Shown here piece after piece: positions 8,895 to 17,751 of a stretch of DNA of 62,915 nt (position 1 is the stretch's first letter; the number at the start of each line of letters is the position of its first letter). The DNA comes from Nocardia sp. CNY236 (GTDB taxonomy: Bacteria; Actinomycetota; Actinomycetes; Mycobacteriales; Mycobacteriaceae): the NCBI RefSeq assembly GCF_000482385.1, contig NZ_AXVD01000029.1, forward strand, positions 1-62,915. The letters run 5' to 3'. The position numbers and the translations under genes are program-made. The notes beneath the pieces were generated by a model. The model made no database searches and was not told where the DNA came from. It saw only the letters and a list, made by a program, of their open reading frames with translations.

Positions 8895-9593
8895 ATGACT
8901 TCAGGCGCGTCTTCGAAACCGACCGCGTTGATCACCGGCGCCAGCCGTGGACTCGGCGCAGCCATCGCTCGTGAGCTCGCACCCAGCCATGATCTGCTGC
9001 TCGGGGCCCGATCGCCGCAGTCGCTACGCGGCATCCTGGCCGAGCTTCCGACTGCCCAGGGGTGGCCGGTCGAGCTGACCGACTATCCGGCCGTCGCCGC
9101 GGCGGCCGAGTCGATCCAACGGCTCGACGTGCTGGTGCACAACGCCGGTATCGCCGACATCGGCGCGATTGCGGATACAGCGGTCGAGCAATGGCGAAAG
9201 ATCATGGAAGCCAATGTGTTCGCGGTGGCCGAACTGACCAGACTGTTGCTTCCCGCCCTGCGGGCCGGCGCCGGCCATGTCGTGTTGATCAATTCGGGTG
9301 CCGGCCTGCGTGCGAGCGCGGGCTGGGCGGCGTATGCCGCGAGCAAGTTCGGGTTGCGCGCCTTCGGCGATGCGCTCCGGCTCGAAGAACCCCGGCTGCG
9401 GGTGACATCGATTCATCCGGGGCGCATCGATACCGATATGCAACGCGCGATCGTCGCCAGCGAAGGTCGCGAGTACCACGCCGAACAGTTCCTCGCCCCG
9501 CAGACGGTGGCGCGCGCTGTGCGCGTCGCCATCGACACCCCGCGTGACGGGCATCCCACCGAGATCGTGCTGCGACCGTCCGCGTCGGTGTGA
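8895..9593 (+). CDS. Short-chain dehydrogenase/reductase
   Basis: A 232-residue classical SDR. The start is set at ATG 8895 because the NAD(P)-binding TGASRGLG then falls near residue 14, as usual. NAG in HNAGIADIG, the catalytic Ser in LINSGAG, and YAASK (Tyr/Lys) are all present, followed by HPGRIDTDM. The chain is a little shorter than the usual 245-260. The substrate is unknown. It is convergent with leuS, 42 nt between stops, and divergent from ggh, sharing a 67-nt promoter gap. Confidence 0.85.
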   Translation: MTSGASSKPTALITGASRGLGAAIARELAPSHDLLLGARSPQSLRGILAELPTAQGWPVELTDYPAVAAAAESIQRLDVLVHNAGIADIGAIADTAVEQWRKIMEANVFAVAELTRLLLPALRAGAGHVVLINSGAGLRASAGWAAYAASKFGLRAFGDALRLEEPRLRVTSIHPGRIDTDMQRAIVASEGREYHAEQFLAPQTVARAVRVAIDTPRDGHPTEIVLRPSASV

Positions 9594-9635
9594 CGCACCC
9601 GCCGGCGCAGCGGCATTCGCCGCGCCGACCGGGAC

Positions 9636-12482
9636 TCAGGCGACGATGTTCACCAGGCGTCCGGGCACCACGATCAGCTTGCGCGGTATGGCTCCGTCCA
9701 ACAGCGTGGCGACCTTCTCGTCGGCCAATGCGGCCGCTTCGATCGTCGCGTTGTCGGCATTCGTGGTGACCTGGATTCGACTGCGCACCTTGCCGTTCAC
9801 CTGCACGGGATACTCCACGAGTTCGTCGGTCAGCAGCTCGGGATCGGCGACCGGGAATGGACCGTGTGCCAAGGATGTGGTGTGGCCGAGGCGGTTCCAC
9901 AGTTCTTCGGTGATGTGCGGCGCCAGCGGTGCCAGCATCAGTACCAGCGGTTCCACCACCGACCGGGGAGCGCCGTCCGGGTAGGTCTTGGTCAGGTGGT
10001 TGGTCAGTGTGATCAGCTTGGCGCCCGCCGTGTTGTCACGCAAGGCGGCGAAATCCTCGTCCACCGCTGCAATCGTCTTGTGCAGCAGGCGCACGGTCTC
10101 ATCGGTCGCCGCGGCATCGGCGACCCGCAACTGGCCGGTCTCCTCGTTCACCACCAAGCGCCACACCCGTTGCAGGAACCGGTGGGCGCCGATGACGTCC
10201 TTGGTCGCCCACGGTCGCGACGTGTCCAACGGACCCATGGCCATTTCGTAGAAGCGGAAGGTGTCCGCGCCGTAGAGATCACACATCTCGTCGGGCGAGA
10301 TGGCGTTCTTCAGCGACTTTCCGATCTTGCCGTACTCCTGGAAGACCTCGATCTCGTCCCCGGCGCCCGTCGGCCAGAAGAACCGGCCGCCGCGCTCCAC
10401 GACATCGGCCGCGGGCACATAGGCACCGCGATCGTCGGTGTAGGCGTGCGCCTGGATGTAGCCCTGGTTGAACAGGCGTCGATACGGTTCGGACCCGCTG
10501 ACCTCACCCAGGTCGAACAGCACTTTCTGCCAGAATCGTGCATAGAGCAGATGCAGTACCGCATGCTCGACGCCACCGACGTACAGGTCCACGCCGCCGG
10601 GATCGTTCGGGCCACCGACCTCGGTGCGTGGACCCAGCCAGTAGGCCTCGTTCTCCGCAGCGCAGAAGGCTTCGCTGTTCCTCGGGTCGGTGTAGCGCAG
10701 CTGGTACCAGGAACTACCCGCCCAGTTCGGCATGACATTCGTGTCGCGCCAGTAGGTCGCGGGTCCGTCGCCGAGATCCAGTTCGACTCGCACCCAATCG
10801 GTGGCCTTGGCCAATGGCGGCGACGGCTCGGAGTCGGCGTCGTTGGGATCAAAGGTCACCGGCGCGAAATCGTCGAGGTCCGGAAGCTGCACCGGCAGCA
10901 TGGATTCCGGCAGCGCGTGCGGTGCTCCCTGGGCGTCGTAGACGATCGGGAACGGCTCGCCCCAGTAACGTTGGCGAGCGAACAGCCAGTCGCGCAGCTT
11001 GTACTGCACAGTGCCGGCGCCGTGGCCGTCGGATTCCAGTCGAGCGATCACCCGCGCGGTGGCTTCCTGCACCGACAGCCCGTTCAGATAGTCGGAATTC
11101 ACCAGTTCGCCAGCGCCGGAGTAGGCCGCGACGCCGACATCACCACCGGAGATGACCTCTTTGATCGGCAGACCCAGCGCGGTCGCGAAATCCCAGTCGC
11201 GCTGATCGTGCCCCGGCACCGCCATGATCGCGCCGGTGCCGTAGCCGCTGAGGACGTAGTCGGCGATGAAGATCGGCACCGGTGTGCCGTCGACCGGGTT
11301 CACGGCATAGCTGCCGAGGAAGACGCCGGTCTTCTCCTTGTTCTCTTGACGTTCCAGATCCGACTTGGCCGCGATTGCCGCGCGGTAGGCCGCAACGGCG
11401 TCCGAGGGCGAGGCGGTCGGGCCATTGGTCCAGCGCGGGTCGACATTCTCCGGCCATGCCGCAGCGGTCAACGCATCGACCGATTCGTGCTCGGGCGCCA
11501 AGACGAGGTAGGTCGCGCCGAACAGTGTGTCGGGTCGAGTGGTGAAGACCTCGATCTGTTCGCCGTCGGCATCGAACCGCACCTGCGCGCCGCGAGAGCG
11601 ACCGATCCAGTTGCGCTGCATGGCCTTCACGTTCTCCGGCCAATCCAGGCGGTCCAGATCGTCGACCAGTCGGTCGGCGTAGGCGGTGATGCGCATCATC
11701 CACTGCCGCAGACGTTTACGGAACACCGGGAAGTTGCCACGTTCGCTGCGGCCTTCGGCGGTGACCTCTTCGTTCGACAGCACGGTTCCCAAGCCGGGAC
11801 ACCAGTTGACCACCGAATCCGTTTGGTAGACCAGGCGATACGAGTCCAACAGTGCGCCGCGTTCGGCTGCGCTCAGGGCGCCCCACTCCCGCCCGTCCGG
11901 AATCGGGCGTGCACCGGAGGCGAACTGATCACGCAACTCGGTGATCGGGCGGGCGCGATCGGAGTCGTGGTCGTACCAGGCGTTGTAAATGCGCAGGAAG
12001 ATCCACTGGGTCCAGCGGTAGTACTCTGGGTCCGTGGTCGCGAACGAGCGGCGTCGGTCGTGCCCGAGCCCGAGCCGATCCAGCTGGCGCTGCATGGTGG
12101 CGATATTCGACTCGGTGGTGTCGCGCGGATGCGCGCCGGTCTGCACCGCGTACTGCTCTGCGGGCAGTCCGAAGGCGTCATAGCCCAGCGCGTGCAGTAC
12201 GTTGCGGCCGTGCATGCGGTGGTAGCGGGCGAAGACGTCGGTGGCGATATAGCCGAGCGGATGTCCCACGTGCAGACCGGCGCCCGACGGGTAAGGGAAC
12301 ATGTCCTGCACGAACAGCTTGTCCGCCGGGGTCGGGCCGGCCAGTGCGCCCACCGGGTTCGGCGCATGGAATGTGCCGCGCTCGTTCCACGTCCGCTGCC
12401 ACCGGCGTTCGATGCGTCCGGCAAGCTCCGCGTTGTACCGATGCTCTGGTACATCGCTGTCGGTTGCACGTGTGTCCTGCAC
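9636..12482 (-). CDS. leuS: Leucyl-tRNA synthetase
   Basis: Charges tRNA-Leu with leucine; essential class I synthetase. The length is 948 residues, close to the mycobacterial enzyme. The HIGH motif appears as [14 protein letters not shown] and the KMSKS motif as [15 protein letters not shown]. The CP1 editing domain contains [14 protein letters not shown], and [10 protein letters not shown] and the C-terminal anticodon-binding region ([24 protein letters not shown]) are present. Start ATG 12482. Transcribed alone. In M. tuberculosis leuS also lies near the yqgE homologue, found here at 19.2 kb. Confidence 0.97.
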   Translation of the reverse strand: MQDTRATDSDVPEHRYNAELAGRIERRWQRTWNERGTFHAPNPVGALAGPTPADKLFVQDMFPYPSGAGLHVGHPLGYIATDVFARYHRMHGRNVLHALGYDAFGLPAEQYAVQTGAHPRDTTESNIATMQRQLDRLGLGHDRRRSFATTDPEYYRWTQWIFLRIYNAWYDHDSDRARPITELRDQFASGARPIPDGREWGALSAAERGALLDSYRLVYQTDSVVNWCPGLGTVLSNEEVTAEGRSERGNFPVFRKRLRQWMMRITAYADRLVDDLDRLDWPENVKAMQRNWIGRSRGAQVRFDADGEQIEVFTTRPDTLFGATYLVLAPEHESVDALTAAAWPENVDPRWTNGPTASPSDAVAAYRAAIAAKSDLERQENKEKTGVFLGSYAVNPVDGTPVPIFIADYVLSGYGTGAIMAVPGHDQRDWDFATALGLPIKEVISGGDVGVAAYSGAGELVNSDYLNGLSVQEATARVIARLESDGHGAGTVQYKLRDWLFARQRYWGEPFPIVYDAQGAPHALPESMLPVQLPDLDDFAPVTFDPNDADSEPSPPLAKATDWVRVELDLGDGPATYWRDTNVMPNWAGSSWYQLRYTDPRNSEAFCAAENEAYWLGPRTEVGGPNDPGGVDLYVGGVEHAVLHLLYARFWQKVLFDLGEVSGSEPYRRLFNQGYIQAHAYTDDRGAYVPAADVVERGGRFFWPTGAGDEIEVFQEYGKIGKSLKNAISPDEMCDLYGADTFRFYEMAMGPLDTSRPWATKDVIGAHRFLQRVWRLVVNEETGQLRVADAAATDETVRLLHKTIAAVDEDFAALRDNTAGAKLITLTNHLTKTYPDGAPRSVVEPLVLMLAPLAPHITEELWNRLGHTTSLAHGPFPVADPELLTDELVEYPVQVNGKVRSRIQVTTNADNATIEAAALADEKVATLLDGAIPRKLIVVPGRLVNIVA

Positions 12483-12704
12483 GGTCCTGCCTTATCGTAT
12501 GGTCGCCGCGGTTGATCGCCGATCCCTGACAAACTTCGTCTAACAGGGTAGAGCGTCCGGTCGGCGGGACCGAAAATCGGGCTGTCGGGCCCTTCGGCCG
12601 TGTCCATCGGCCGTGTCCATCGGTGAAGCCCATCGCCGACCGGTGTGGCGATCGCCGCATCGCCCGGAGCCGATTCCTCGGTGTGGATGCGTTAGCCTGC
12701 GAGG

Positions 12705-13112
12705 ATGGTCGTCGTCGCTTCCGTCTTGTTGGTGCTGGCACTCGTCGCTGTCGTCACCGGCGCACTCGGGTTGGCCGGCCGGTTGCCACGCAATCGTTTC
12801 TTCGGGGTCCACACCGAAGCCGCGTTGTCGAACGACGAGGCGTTCCGCGTCGCCAACCGGGTCGCCGCCCCCACCTCGATCGGGGCCGGCGCGCTGCTGT
12901 TCGCCGGCGGTTTGGTCGTCATGGCTGCCGGCGGTGTCGCTGCGGTGGTGCTCGCCACAGCCGCCGCGGTCGTTGCGCTGTTCGCCCTCGGCGCCGGCGC
13001 CAACGCGGCAGCCCAGGTCGCTGCCGCCGTCGCCGGGCCTACCGAGGACACCGGCTGTGGCCAGTCGTGTGGTGCGTGTTCACTGCGCACCGTCTGCCAG
13101 CCCGCCACCTGA
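12705..13112 (+). CDS. SdpI-family membrane protein with Cys-rich tail
   Basis: A 135-residue membrane protein resembling the C-terminal SdpI domain: the PRNRFFGVHTEAALSNDEAF block followed by VANRVAAPTSIGAG is characteristic (GxRTxxTxxseeaWxxan). Helices lie at about 3-22, 60-80 and 82-100. The last 20 residues add a Cys cluster (GCGQSCGACSLRTVC), unusual for SdpI and possibly metal- or redox-binding. ATG 12705 has GCGAGG upstream. SdpI in Bacillus gives immunity to the killing factor SdpC; here no toxin partner is adjacent, so function is open. Confidence 0.75.
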   Translation: MVVVASVLLVLALVAVVTGALGLAGRLPRNRFFGVHTEAALSNDEAFRVANRVAAPTSIGAGALLFAGGLVVMAAGGVAAVVLATAAAVVALFALGAGANAAAQVAAAVAGPTEDTGCGQSCGACSLRTVCQPAT

Positions 13113-13152
13113 TCGATCGAGCCCGGCGGTCCCCCCGTCGGTGGCGGGCACC

Positions 13153-14208
13153 TCAGCCGCTGTGCGATGGCGGACGTGGGGCGGGAGTGAGGGCCCGGAG
13201 GACAGCGCGGTCGGCGGCCGGGTCGCCCACCGCGACACGGGCGCTGCCGTCGGCGTAGGACTTCCCGGCGATTCCGGCGCGACGCAGCGCCGTGGTGACG
13301 CCCGGGCCGGGCAGGTACAAGAAGTTGGCCTGGCTTTCCGGTACCGCGATCCCGCGTGCCCGTAGTTCCGCGCGGACCACGTCGCGCTGCTCGGTGATGC
13401 GGCGGGTTCGTGTGATGAGTTCCGATTCGGCGGCGTAGGAAGCGGCCACTGCGGCCACTGCGGCCGTACTCACCCCGAACGGAAGTTGCAGTCGGTGGAC
13501 TCGTGCGATCAACTCGCTCCTACCCAGGGCGTATCCGATGCGCAGCCCGGCCAACCCGTACGCCTTCGAAAAGGTCCGAAGCACGAGCAGATTTGCATGC
13601 CGTGCGATCAGCGGCCGCAGGTCGAAGCAGTCCGCGGCGCCCAGGAATTCGACGTAGGCCTCGTCGAGAATCACCGGCACCCGGGCAGGCACCTCGGACA
13701 GAAACGCAATCAGCTCGTGCGCTGGAATCACCGTGCCGGTCGGGTTGTGCGGACGGCACACCACGACCAACGCCGTTCGAGTGTCGATGGCTCGCAACAT
13801 TGCCGGCAAGTCGTGATCGCCGTGGGAGTCCAACGGCACCGGTACGGTGTGCACCCCCGTCATCTCGGCGATGATCGGATAGCCGTCGAATGTCGGTGTG
13901 CCATGAACCATCCTGCTCCCGGGCGTGGCCAGCGTCTGTAGGATCTGCATCGCCACACCGGTGGCGCCAGCGCCGACTACCACCTGATCTGCGCGTACTC
14001 CCAGCCGTTGGGCGATCAAGGTCGGCAATCGGCGGGGCACGAACTCGGGGTATCGGTTCGCCTGCGCCGCCGCCTGCTGGATCGCGTATCGCACCGAAGG
14101 TAGCGGTGGGAACGGATTCTCGCTCAGGCTCAGGTCGAATCTCGTCGGCACCCGCGTGGAATGTTGGCGCCGGGACGGTCGCGTGTTCTCGGCGAAGCGC
14201 ACGCTCAT
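13153..14208 (-). CDS. HisC-like PLP aminotransferase (last gene of SigL-linked operon)
   Basis: A 351-residue fold-type I aminotransferase related to histidinol-phosphate/aromatic aminotransferases. LSLSENPFPP is near 27-36, RPHNPTGTV (152-160) binds the cofactor, and Asp182 in ILDEAY and the PLP Lys215 in RTFSKAYGLAGLRIGY are present. Start ATG 14208 overlaps the stop of the upstream KAS III-like gene in an ATGA arrangement, so translation is coupled; the frame remains open upstream but that part is antisense to the KAS III gene. It is not in a histidine operon, so its substrate is more likely a product of the preceding ThDP and KAS III-type enzymes. This is an inference from context. Confidence 0.87.
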   Translation of the reverse strand: MSVRFAENTRPSRRQHSTRVPTRFDLSLSENPFPPLPSVRYAIQQAAAQANRYPEFVPRRLPTLIAQRLGVRADQVVVGAGATGVAMQILQTLATPGSRMVHGTPTFDGYPIIAEMTGVHTVPVPLDSHGDHDLPAMLRAIDTRTALVVVCRPHNPTGTVIPAHELIAFLSEVPARVPVILDEAYVEFLGAADCFDLRPLIARHANLLVLRTFSKAYGLAGLRIGYALGRSELIARVHRLQLPFGVSTAAVAAVAASYAAESELITRTRRITEQRDVVRAELRARGIAVPESQANFLYLPGPGVTTALRRAGIAGKSYADGSARVAVGDPAADRAVLRALTPAPRPPSHSG

Positions 14209-15221
14209 CGTGCCGCTCCCCAGCGCACCGCGGCTGCTGCCGCGAAATCGCCCGCGTGCGCGAATGCGGCCATCAACACCAACGACCCATTGGGCAGTCG
14301 GCCTGCCCGGTTCTCCACGTCCAAGGTCACCGGAATGGCGGCGGCGAAAAGGTTTCCGCAGGAGTCGAAGGTATCCGGGTGCCGCTGGGGTGACAGCTGC
14401 AGAGCATCGCGCCAGTTGCGCAGAAACAGCCGATTCGGTTGGTTGGTGACGAAGGCGTCGACTTCGCTGCCCTTGACCCCGATTCGGTCGCAGACCGCGA
14501 GCGCCACCTCGGGAACCAGGCGGTTGCCCCGCGCGAGCACCTTGGTGACCTTGGATTCGGTGAAGCTCACACAGCTCTGTCCCTCGCCGGGTTCCCAGTA
14601 CCGGCGCTCGCCATTGGTGGAAAACTCCATGTCTCCTGCGAATTCGGGGTAGGTGCGGAATTCGACGTCGAGAACGGGCGCGCTGTCGTCCTTGCGGAGC
14701 AGTCCGACTCCGCAGCCGTCTCCGGGCACCGGCGCCTGCGCCAGCTTGCGGATCTCGGTTTGCGTGAACACCGGTCCCGCGCAGTTCTGCGAGACCGCGA
14801 TCAAGGCGGTGCGGGCCGAGGTGGACTGCAAGATCATCCGGGCCATCGCCATCATGTGCACGAATGCCGCACACCCGCCATTGTGTATGTCGTACACGAA
14901 CGAGGGACGGATACCGAGTCGTCGCGCCACCTCGGGGCCACACCCGAGCACCGGGTTGTCCGGTAGTTGGGTGTGGGTGAGCAGCACATCGACATCGGCG
15001 ATCGCGTCATCACCGTGGCGCTCCCGCAGCGGCACAGTGGCCTGCTCGATCATGTCCACCGCGCTCTCGTCGCGACTGACATGGTGTCGGCTTTTCGGTG
15101 AGCGGAACATGACGTTCTTCGCCATACGGTCCGAGCGAGAGAACTGGGTGAAGTACTCGGTGCCGACCGGTTCACCAGGCAAATAGCTGGCCACGTCGAC
15201 CAAGCTGACCGTGGGCGTCAT
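14205..15221 (-). CDS. KAS III-like (FabH family) protein with altered catalytic His
   Basis: A 338-residue thiolase-fold protein of the 3-oxoacyl-ACP synthase III family. The acyl-accepting Cys117 is intact in DIHNGGCAAFVH. The Asn of the usual GN motif is present (Asn290, SCGNLFAAAIP). The canonical His of HQAN-R is replaced: the motif reads VTNQPNRLF, with Asn260 in the His position. A Cys-Asn-Asn site would be poor at decarboxylative condensation but could do acyl transfer, as in KAS III-like acyltransferases of natural-product pathways. It lies 7 nt after the SRPBCC gene and overlaps the aminotransferase by 4 nt. No acyl carrier protein gene is nearby. Product and donor are unknown. Confidence 0.85.
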   Translation of the reverse strand: MTPTVSLVDVASYLPGEPVGTEYFTQFSRSDRMAKNVMFRSPKSRHHVSRDESAVDMIEQATVPLRERHGDDAIADVDVLLTHTQLPDNPVLGCGPEVARRLGIRPSFVYDIHNGGCAAFVHMMAMARMILQSTSARTALIAVSQNCAGPVFTQTEIRKLAQAPVPGDGCGVGLLRKDDSAPVLDVEFRTYPEFAGDMEFSTNGERRYWEPGEGQSCVSFTESKVTKVLARGNRLVPEVALAVCDRIGVKGSEVDAFVTNQPNRLFLRNWRDALQLSPQRHPDTFDSCGNLFAAAIPVTLDVENRAGRLPNGSLVLMAAFAHAGDFAAAAAVRWGAAR

Positions 15222-15228
15222 AGTCTGG

Positions 15229-15888
15229 TCACCTCATCCAGTCGGGCTTGATGGGCAGGCCGTGTGCGGCCCGGTATTCGCAGATCGCGGTGAGATTGTT
15301 CATCTCCAGTTGGTGACCCGCCGAGAACATCTCCCAGAAATCGCCGACCCATACCGGTCGATCCGCGGGCGCGGTCTGCGGATACGGGTTCTCGTCGTAG
15401 AAAGGGTGCTTACAGTTGACCCACAAGACGACCGAACCCGGCTTGTCGAAGACCACCTGCGCGTCGACCACTCGCAACAAATAGATCATCCACAGGTGTC
15501 GGCTCTGGTCCCACGCGCAGTGGTAGTCGACCGTCATCGCATCCGGATTGGCGACGGTGCGGGTGAAGATCTTGGTCTCGGAGCCCAGCCGATCGTAGGC
15601 AACCCACAATCCGGGTTCGTCGGAGGGCTCGAACCCGCGCAGGCTGTAGGTCCATTCCTCGAGTGACCTGGCATCGGCGAGGTATTCGTACACTTCCCGC
15701 GGTGGCGCGGCGATGTAGCCCTGTACCGGGCAATACTCGCCGTAGATCTGGTCGTGGGGATACACCGATCGCAGCATGTCCATGATGATCGGTGTGGTCG
15801 CGTCCTTGTCGGAGTTCTCGATCCGCACTACGTCGGGTACCGCATCCGGCGGGATGTCGCGCAGTGCGGGCAGGGAACTGGTCGTCAT
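15229..15888 (-). CDS. SRPBCC/START-fold protein
   Basis: A 219-residue protein with a polyketide-cyclase/START-like domain: GYIAAPPREVYEYLADARSL (about 69-88) followed by EEWTYSL is the usual N-terminal helix-grip signature. The C-terminal part keeps Trp-rich strands (WVGDFWEMF). Start ATG 15888 has a full AAAGGAG 5 nt upstream; the longer open frame has no RBS. It is the second gene of a four-gene operon after the ThDP enzyme (46-nt gap) and before the KAS III-like gene (7-nt gap). SRPBCC proteins bind hydrophobic ligands or catalyse cyclisation and dehydration; here it could shape or carry the pathway intermediate. No catalytic residues can be assigned. Confidence 0.8.
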   Translation of the reverse strand: MTTSSLPALRDIPPDAVPDVVRIENSDKDATTPIIMDMLRSVYPHDQIYGEYCPVQGYIAAPPREVYEYLADARSLEEWTYSLRGFEPSDEPGLWVAYDRLGSETKIFTRTVANPDAMTVDYHCAWDQSRHLWMIYLLRVVDAQVVFDKPGSVVLWVNCKHPFYDENPYPQTAPADRPVWVGDFWEMFSAGHQLEMNNLTAICEYRAAHGLPIKPDWMR

Positions 15889-15934
15889 GGGTGCTCCTTT
15901 CGGCAGGCGCCAGCGTCGGCTGGGTTGCCGCGGG

Positions 15935-17626
15935 TCACGGGCCGCTGGATTGTTCGACAGCGGTGAGAAATGGTAGGAACGGTGGGATCTCGTCGGGGTC
16001 GCATTCGATCGAAACGAAAGCCGGCCCATCGGTTTCCCAACACTGGCGCAGCGCCGCAGCCAGTTCTTCGACGGTCTGTACCGAGAACGTGGGCAGGTCG
16101 GGGAACATCGCCGCCATACCCGCGCCGAGGTGGGTAGGGCGAAATCTGTTGAAGCTGTAGCGGTTTCGATAATACAGCTGTTCCCTGGTGACGCACATCG
16201 CATGCGCATTGTTGTTCGGCACGACAAAGGTGACCGGCAATCGGTACTCGATTGCGGTGTGTACTTCCATGCCGTGCATGTAGAACGCGCCGTCTCCCCC
16301 GATGACCACTGTGCGCCGCGCATCGTTCGCGCGTGCGTTCCGCGCGAACGATGCGCCGATTCCGGCGCCGAATGCGTATCCCATCCCGCCCATCCCGAGC
16401 GCGACCACGAACCGTCCGTCGCGCGGAACCCGCAGGTGATGCACTACGGCTGCCCCGGTATTGCCCGCGTCCGCGAAGACGGCAGTGCCCTCGGGTAGCG
16501 AAGCGCCGATCGTCTCGACCAGATCCCGGTAGCGCAGGCCCTGGCCGCGGTTGCGCGGCACAGGCAACGGTGTCAGCGGTGCCGGCGCGTCGAGGCGTTC
16601 GGATTCCGCTTCGCCGCCGGGTACGCCGTTGGTGAGGTCGGCCAGGGTGCGCGACAGGTCGGTGCTGGTCGCGTGGATCGCCTGCAGGTACGGTGGTGCG
16701 GCTCCGATGCTCACCACCGTCCGCTCGGCGAGTGCCGTTTCCAGGCCGGCTCGCGCGGGAACCGGCAGTCGGGTGCCCACCAGCAGGCACAGGGTCGCAG
16801 ACCGGATGGCCGTTCCCAGGTCGGGATGGCCCATGGTGCCGGCCACCCCACAGAACCTGGGATCGGCATTGTCGTAGACGTCCTTCGCATCGGGTGCGAC
16901 CCCCACGACGGCGTCCAGTGACGCGGCCGTGCGGGCCAGTGCGTCGCGTGCATCGTCGCGCGCGACCTGGTCACCGGCGATGATCACGACCTTTCCGGCC
17001 TCTCGAGCGGTGTCCAGTACCGCGCGTACGCGCGCGATGCCGCTGCGGTCGAGTCGATGTGTTCGGGGTGGCGGGCGAAATGGTGCGGCATCGGCCAGTT
17101 CGGCTTGTTGGACGTCTTTGGGTAGCAGCAGTACCGCAGGGCCGCCGCGCCGAGCGGCGGCCACTGCCCTGGTCAGCTGATCGGGTAGGTCGCGGGCGGT
17201 ACGCACGCGGGCGCAGTAGGTGCTGACCGCGCCGAACAGATCCACCGCGTCGATCGCGCCCGCGCGTCCGCTGGTGTCCTGGAAGGCGCCATTGCCTTCC
17301 GAAGCGGTCGGAGGTTGCCCGACCAGCGCGAGCACGGGAACCCGCGAGGCGAACGATTCGGCCAACCCGGCTACGAGATTCATCGCGCCGCCTCCGGAGG
17401 TGGACGCGACCACCCCGCACCCGCCGGTGGTGCGCGCGTATCCGTCGGCCATGGTGGCCGCGGAGAACTCGTGCTTGGCGATCACGCCGGTGACGTCGTC
17501 GGGCGCATCGAAGATCGCGTCGTACAGGTCCTCGATATTGGCGCCGTCCACACCGAAGACGTGGCGCACGCCGAGCGCCGCGACGGCGTGCACCAGATAG
17601 TCCACGACCCGAGTCGGCATAGGCAC
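15935..17626 (-). CDS. ThDP-dependent enzyme, acetolactate-synthase/decarboxylase family
   Basis: A 563-residue enzyme with all three domains of the ThDP decarboxylase/synthase family. The N-terminal PYR domain carries the cofactor-activating Glu53 (IAKHEFSAATMADGYA). The middle domain is about 190-330. The C-terminal PP domain carries the Mg/ThDP motif GDGAFYMHG...NNN. The protein differs from IlvB: no small-subunit gene is adjacent and the active-site segments (FQDTSGR, HAMCVTREQLYY) are unlike biosynthetic acetolactate synthase. It is first in an operon with SRPBCC, KAS III-like and aminotransferase genes. A near-perfect SigL promoter lies about 33 nt before its start. A likely reaction is decarboxylation of a 2-oxoacid with carboligation to give an acyloin; this is inference. 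Confidence 0.87.
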   Translation of the reverse strand: MPMPTRVVDYLVHAVAALGVRHVFGVDGANIEDLYDAIFDAPDDVTGVIAKHEFSAATMADGYARTTGGCGVVASTSGGGAMNLVAGLAESFASRVPVLALVGQPPTASEGNGAFQDTSGRAGAIDAVDLFGAVSTYCARVRTARDLPDQLTRAVAAARRGGPAVLLLPKDVQQAELADAAPFRPPPRTHRLDRSGIARVRAVLDTAREAGKVVIIAGDQVARDDARDALARTAASLDAVVGVAPDAKDVYDNADPRFCGVAGTMGHPDLGTAIRSATLCLLVGTRLPVPARAGLETALAERTVVSIGAAPPYLQAIHATSTDLSRTLADLTNGVPGGEAESERLDAPAPLTPLPVPRNRGQGLRYRDLVETIGASLPEGTAVFADAGNTGAAVVHHLRVPRDGRFVVALGMGGMGYAFGAGIGASFARNARANDARRTVVIGGDGAFYMHGMEVHTAIEYRLPVTFVVPNNNAHAMCVTREQLYYRNRYSFNRFRPTHLGAGMAAMFPDLPTFSVQTVEELAAALRQCWETDGPAFVSIECDPDEIPPFLPFLTAVEQSSGP

Positions 17627-17658
17627 TCCTTCGCGCTGGATGAGCTGTCTACACGAGT

Positions 17659-17686
17659 GATACGGGTGCGGCCGTCGAATGGTTCA
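17659..17686 (-). promoter_or_regulatory. SigL-type ECF promoter
   Basis: Read on the minus strand: TGAACC (17686-17681), 16-nt spacer, CGTATC (17664-17659). The published M. tuberculosis SigL consensus is TGAACC in the -35 region and CGTgtc in the -10 region. Initiation would fall near 17650, leaving a leader of about 25 nt before the ThDP-enzyme ATG at 17626. The rest of the rslA-ThDP gap shows only AT-rich sequence upstream of the -35 box. Confidence 0.8.
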
Positions 17687-17751
17687 ATATTTGGCTACTC
17701 GGATCCATCGGGTTGCGTCCGACCATCGGGTTGCCTCGGACGAGCGCTTGA

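Noticed and set aside
9864..12515. An 883-codon open frame on the plus strand opposite leuS
   Set aside because: It is fully antisense to leuS, has no RBS, and its composition (His/Val/Gly/Arg-rich) is that of the third-codon-GC shadow of a real gene.
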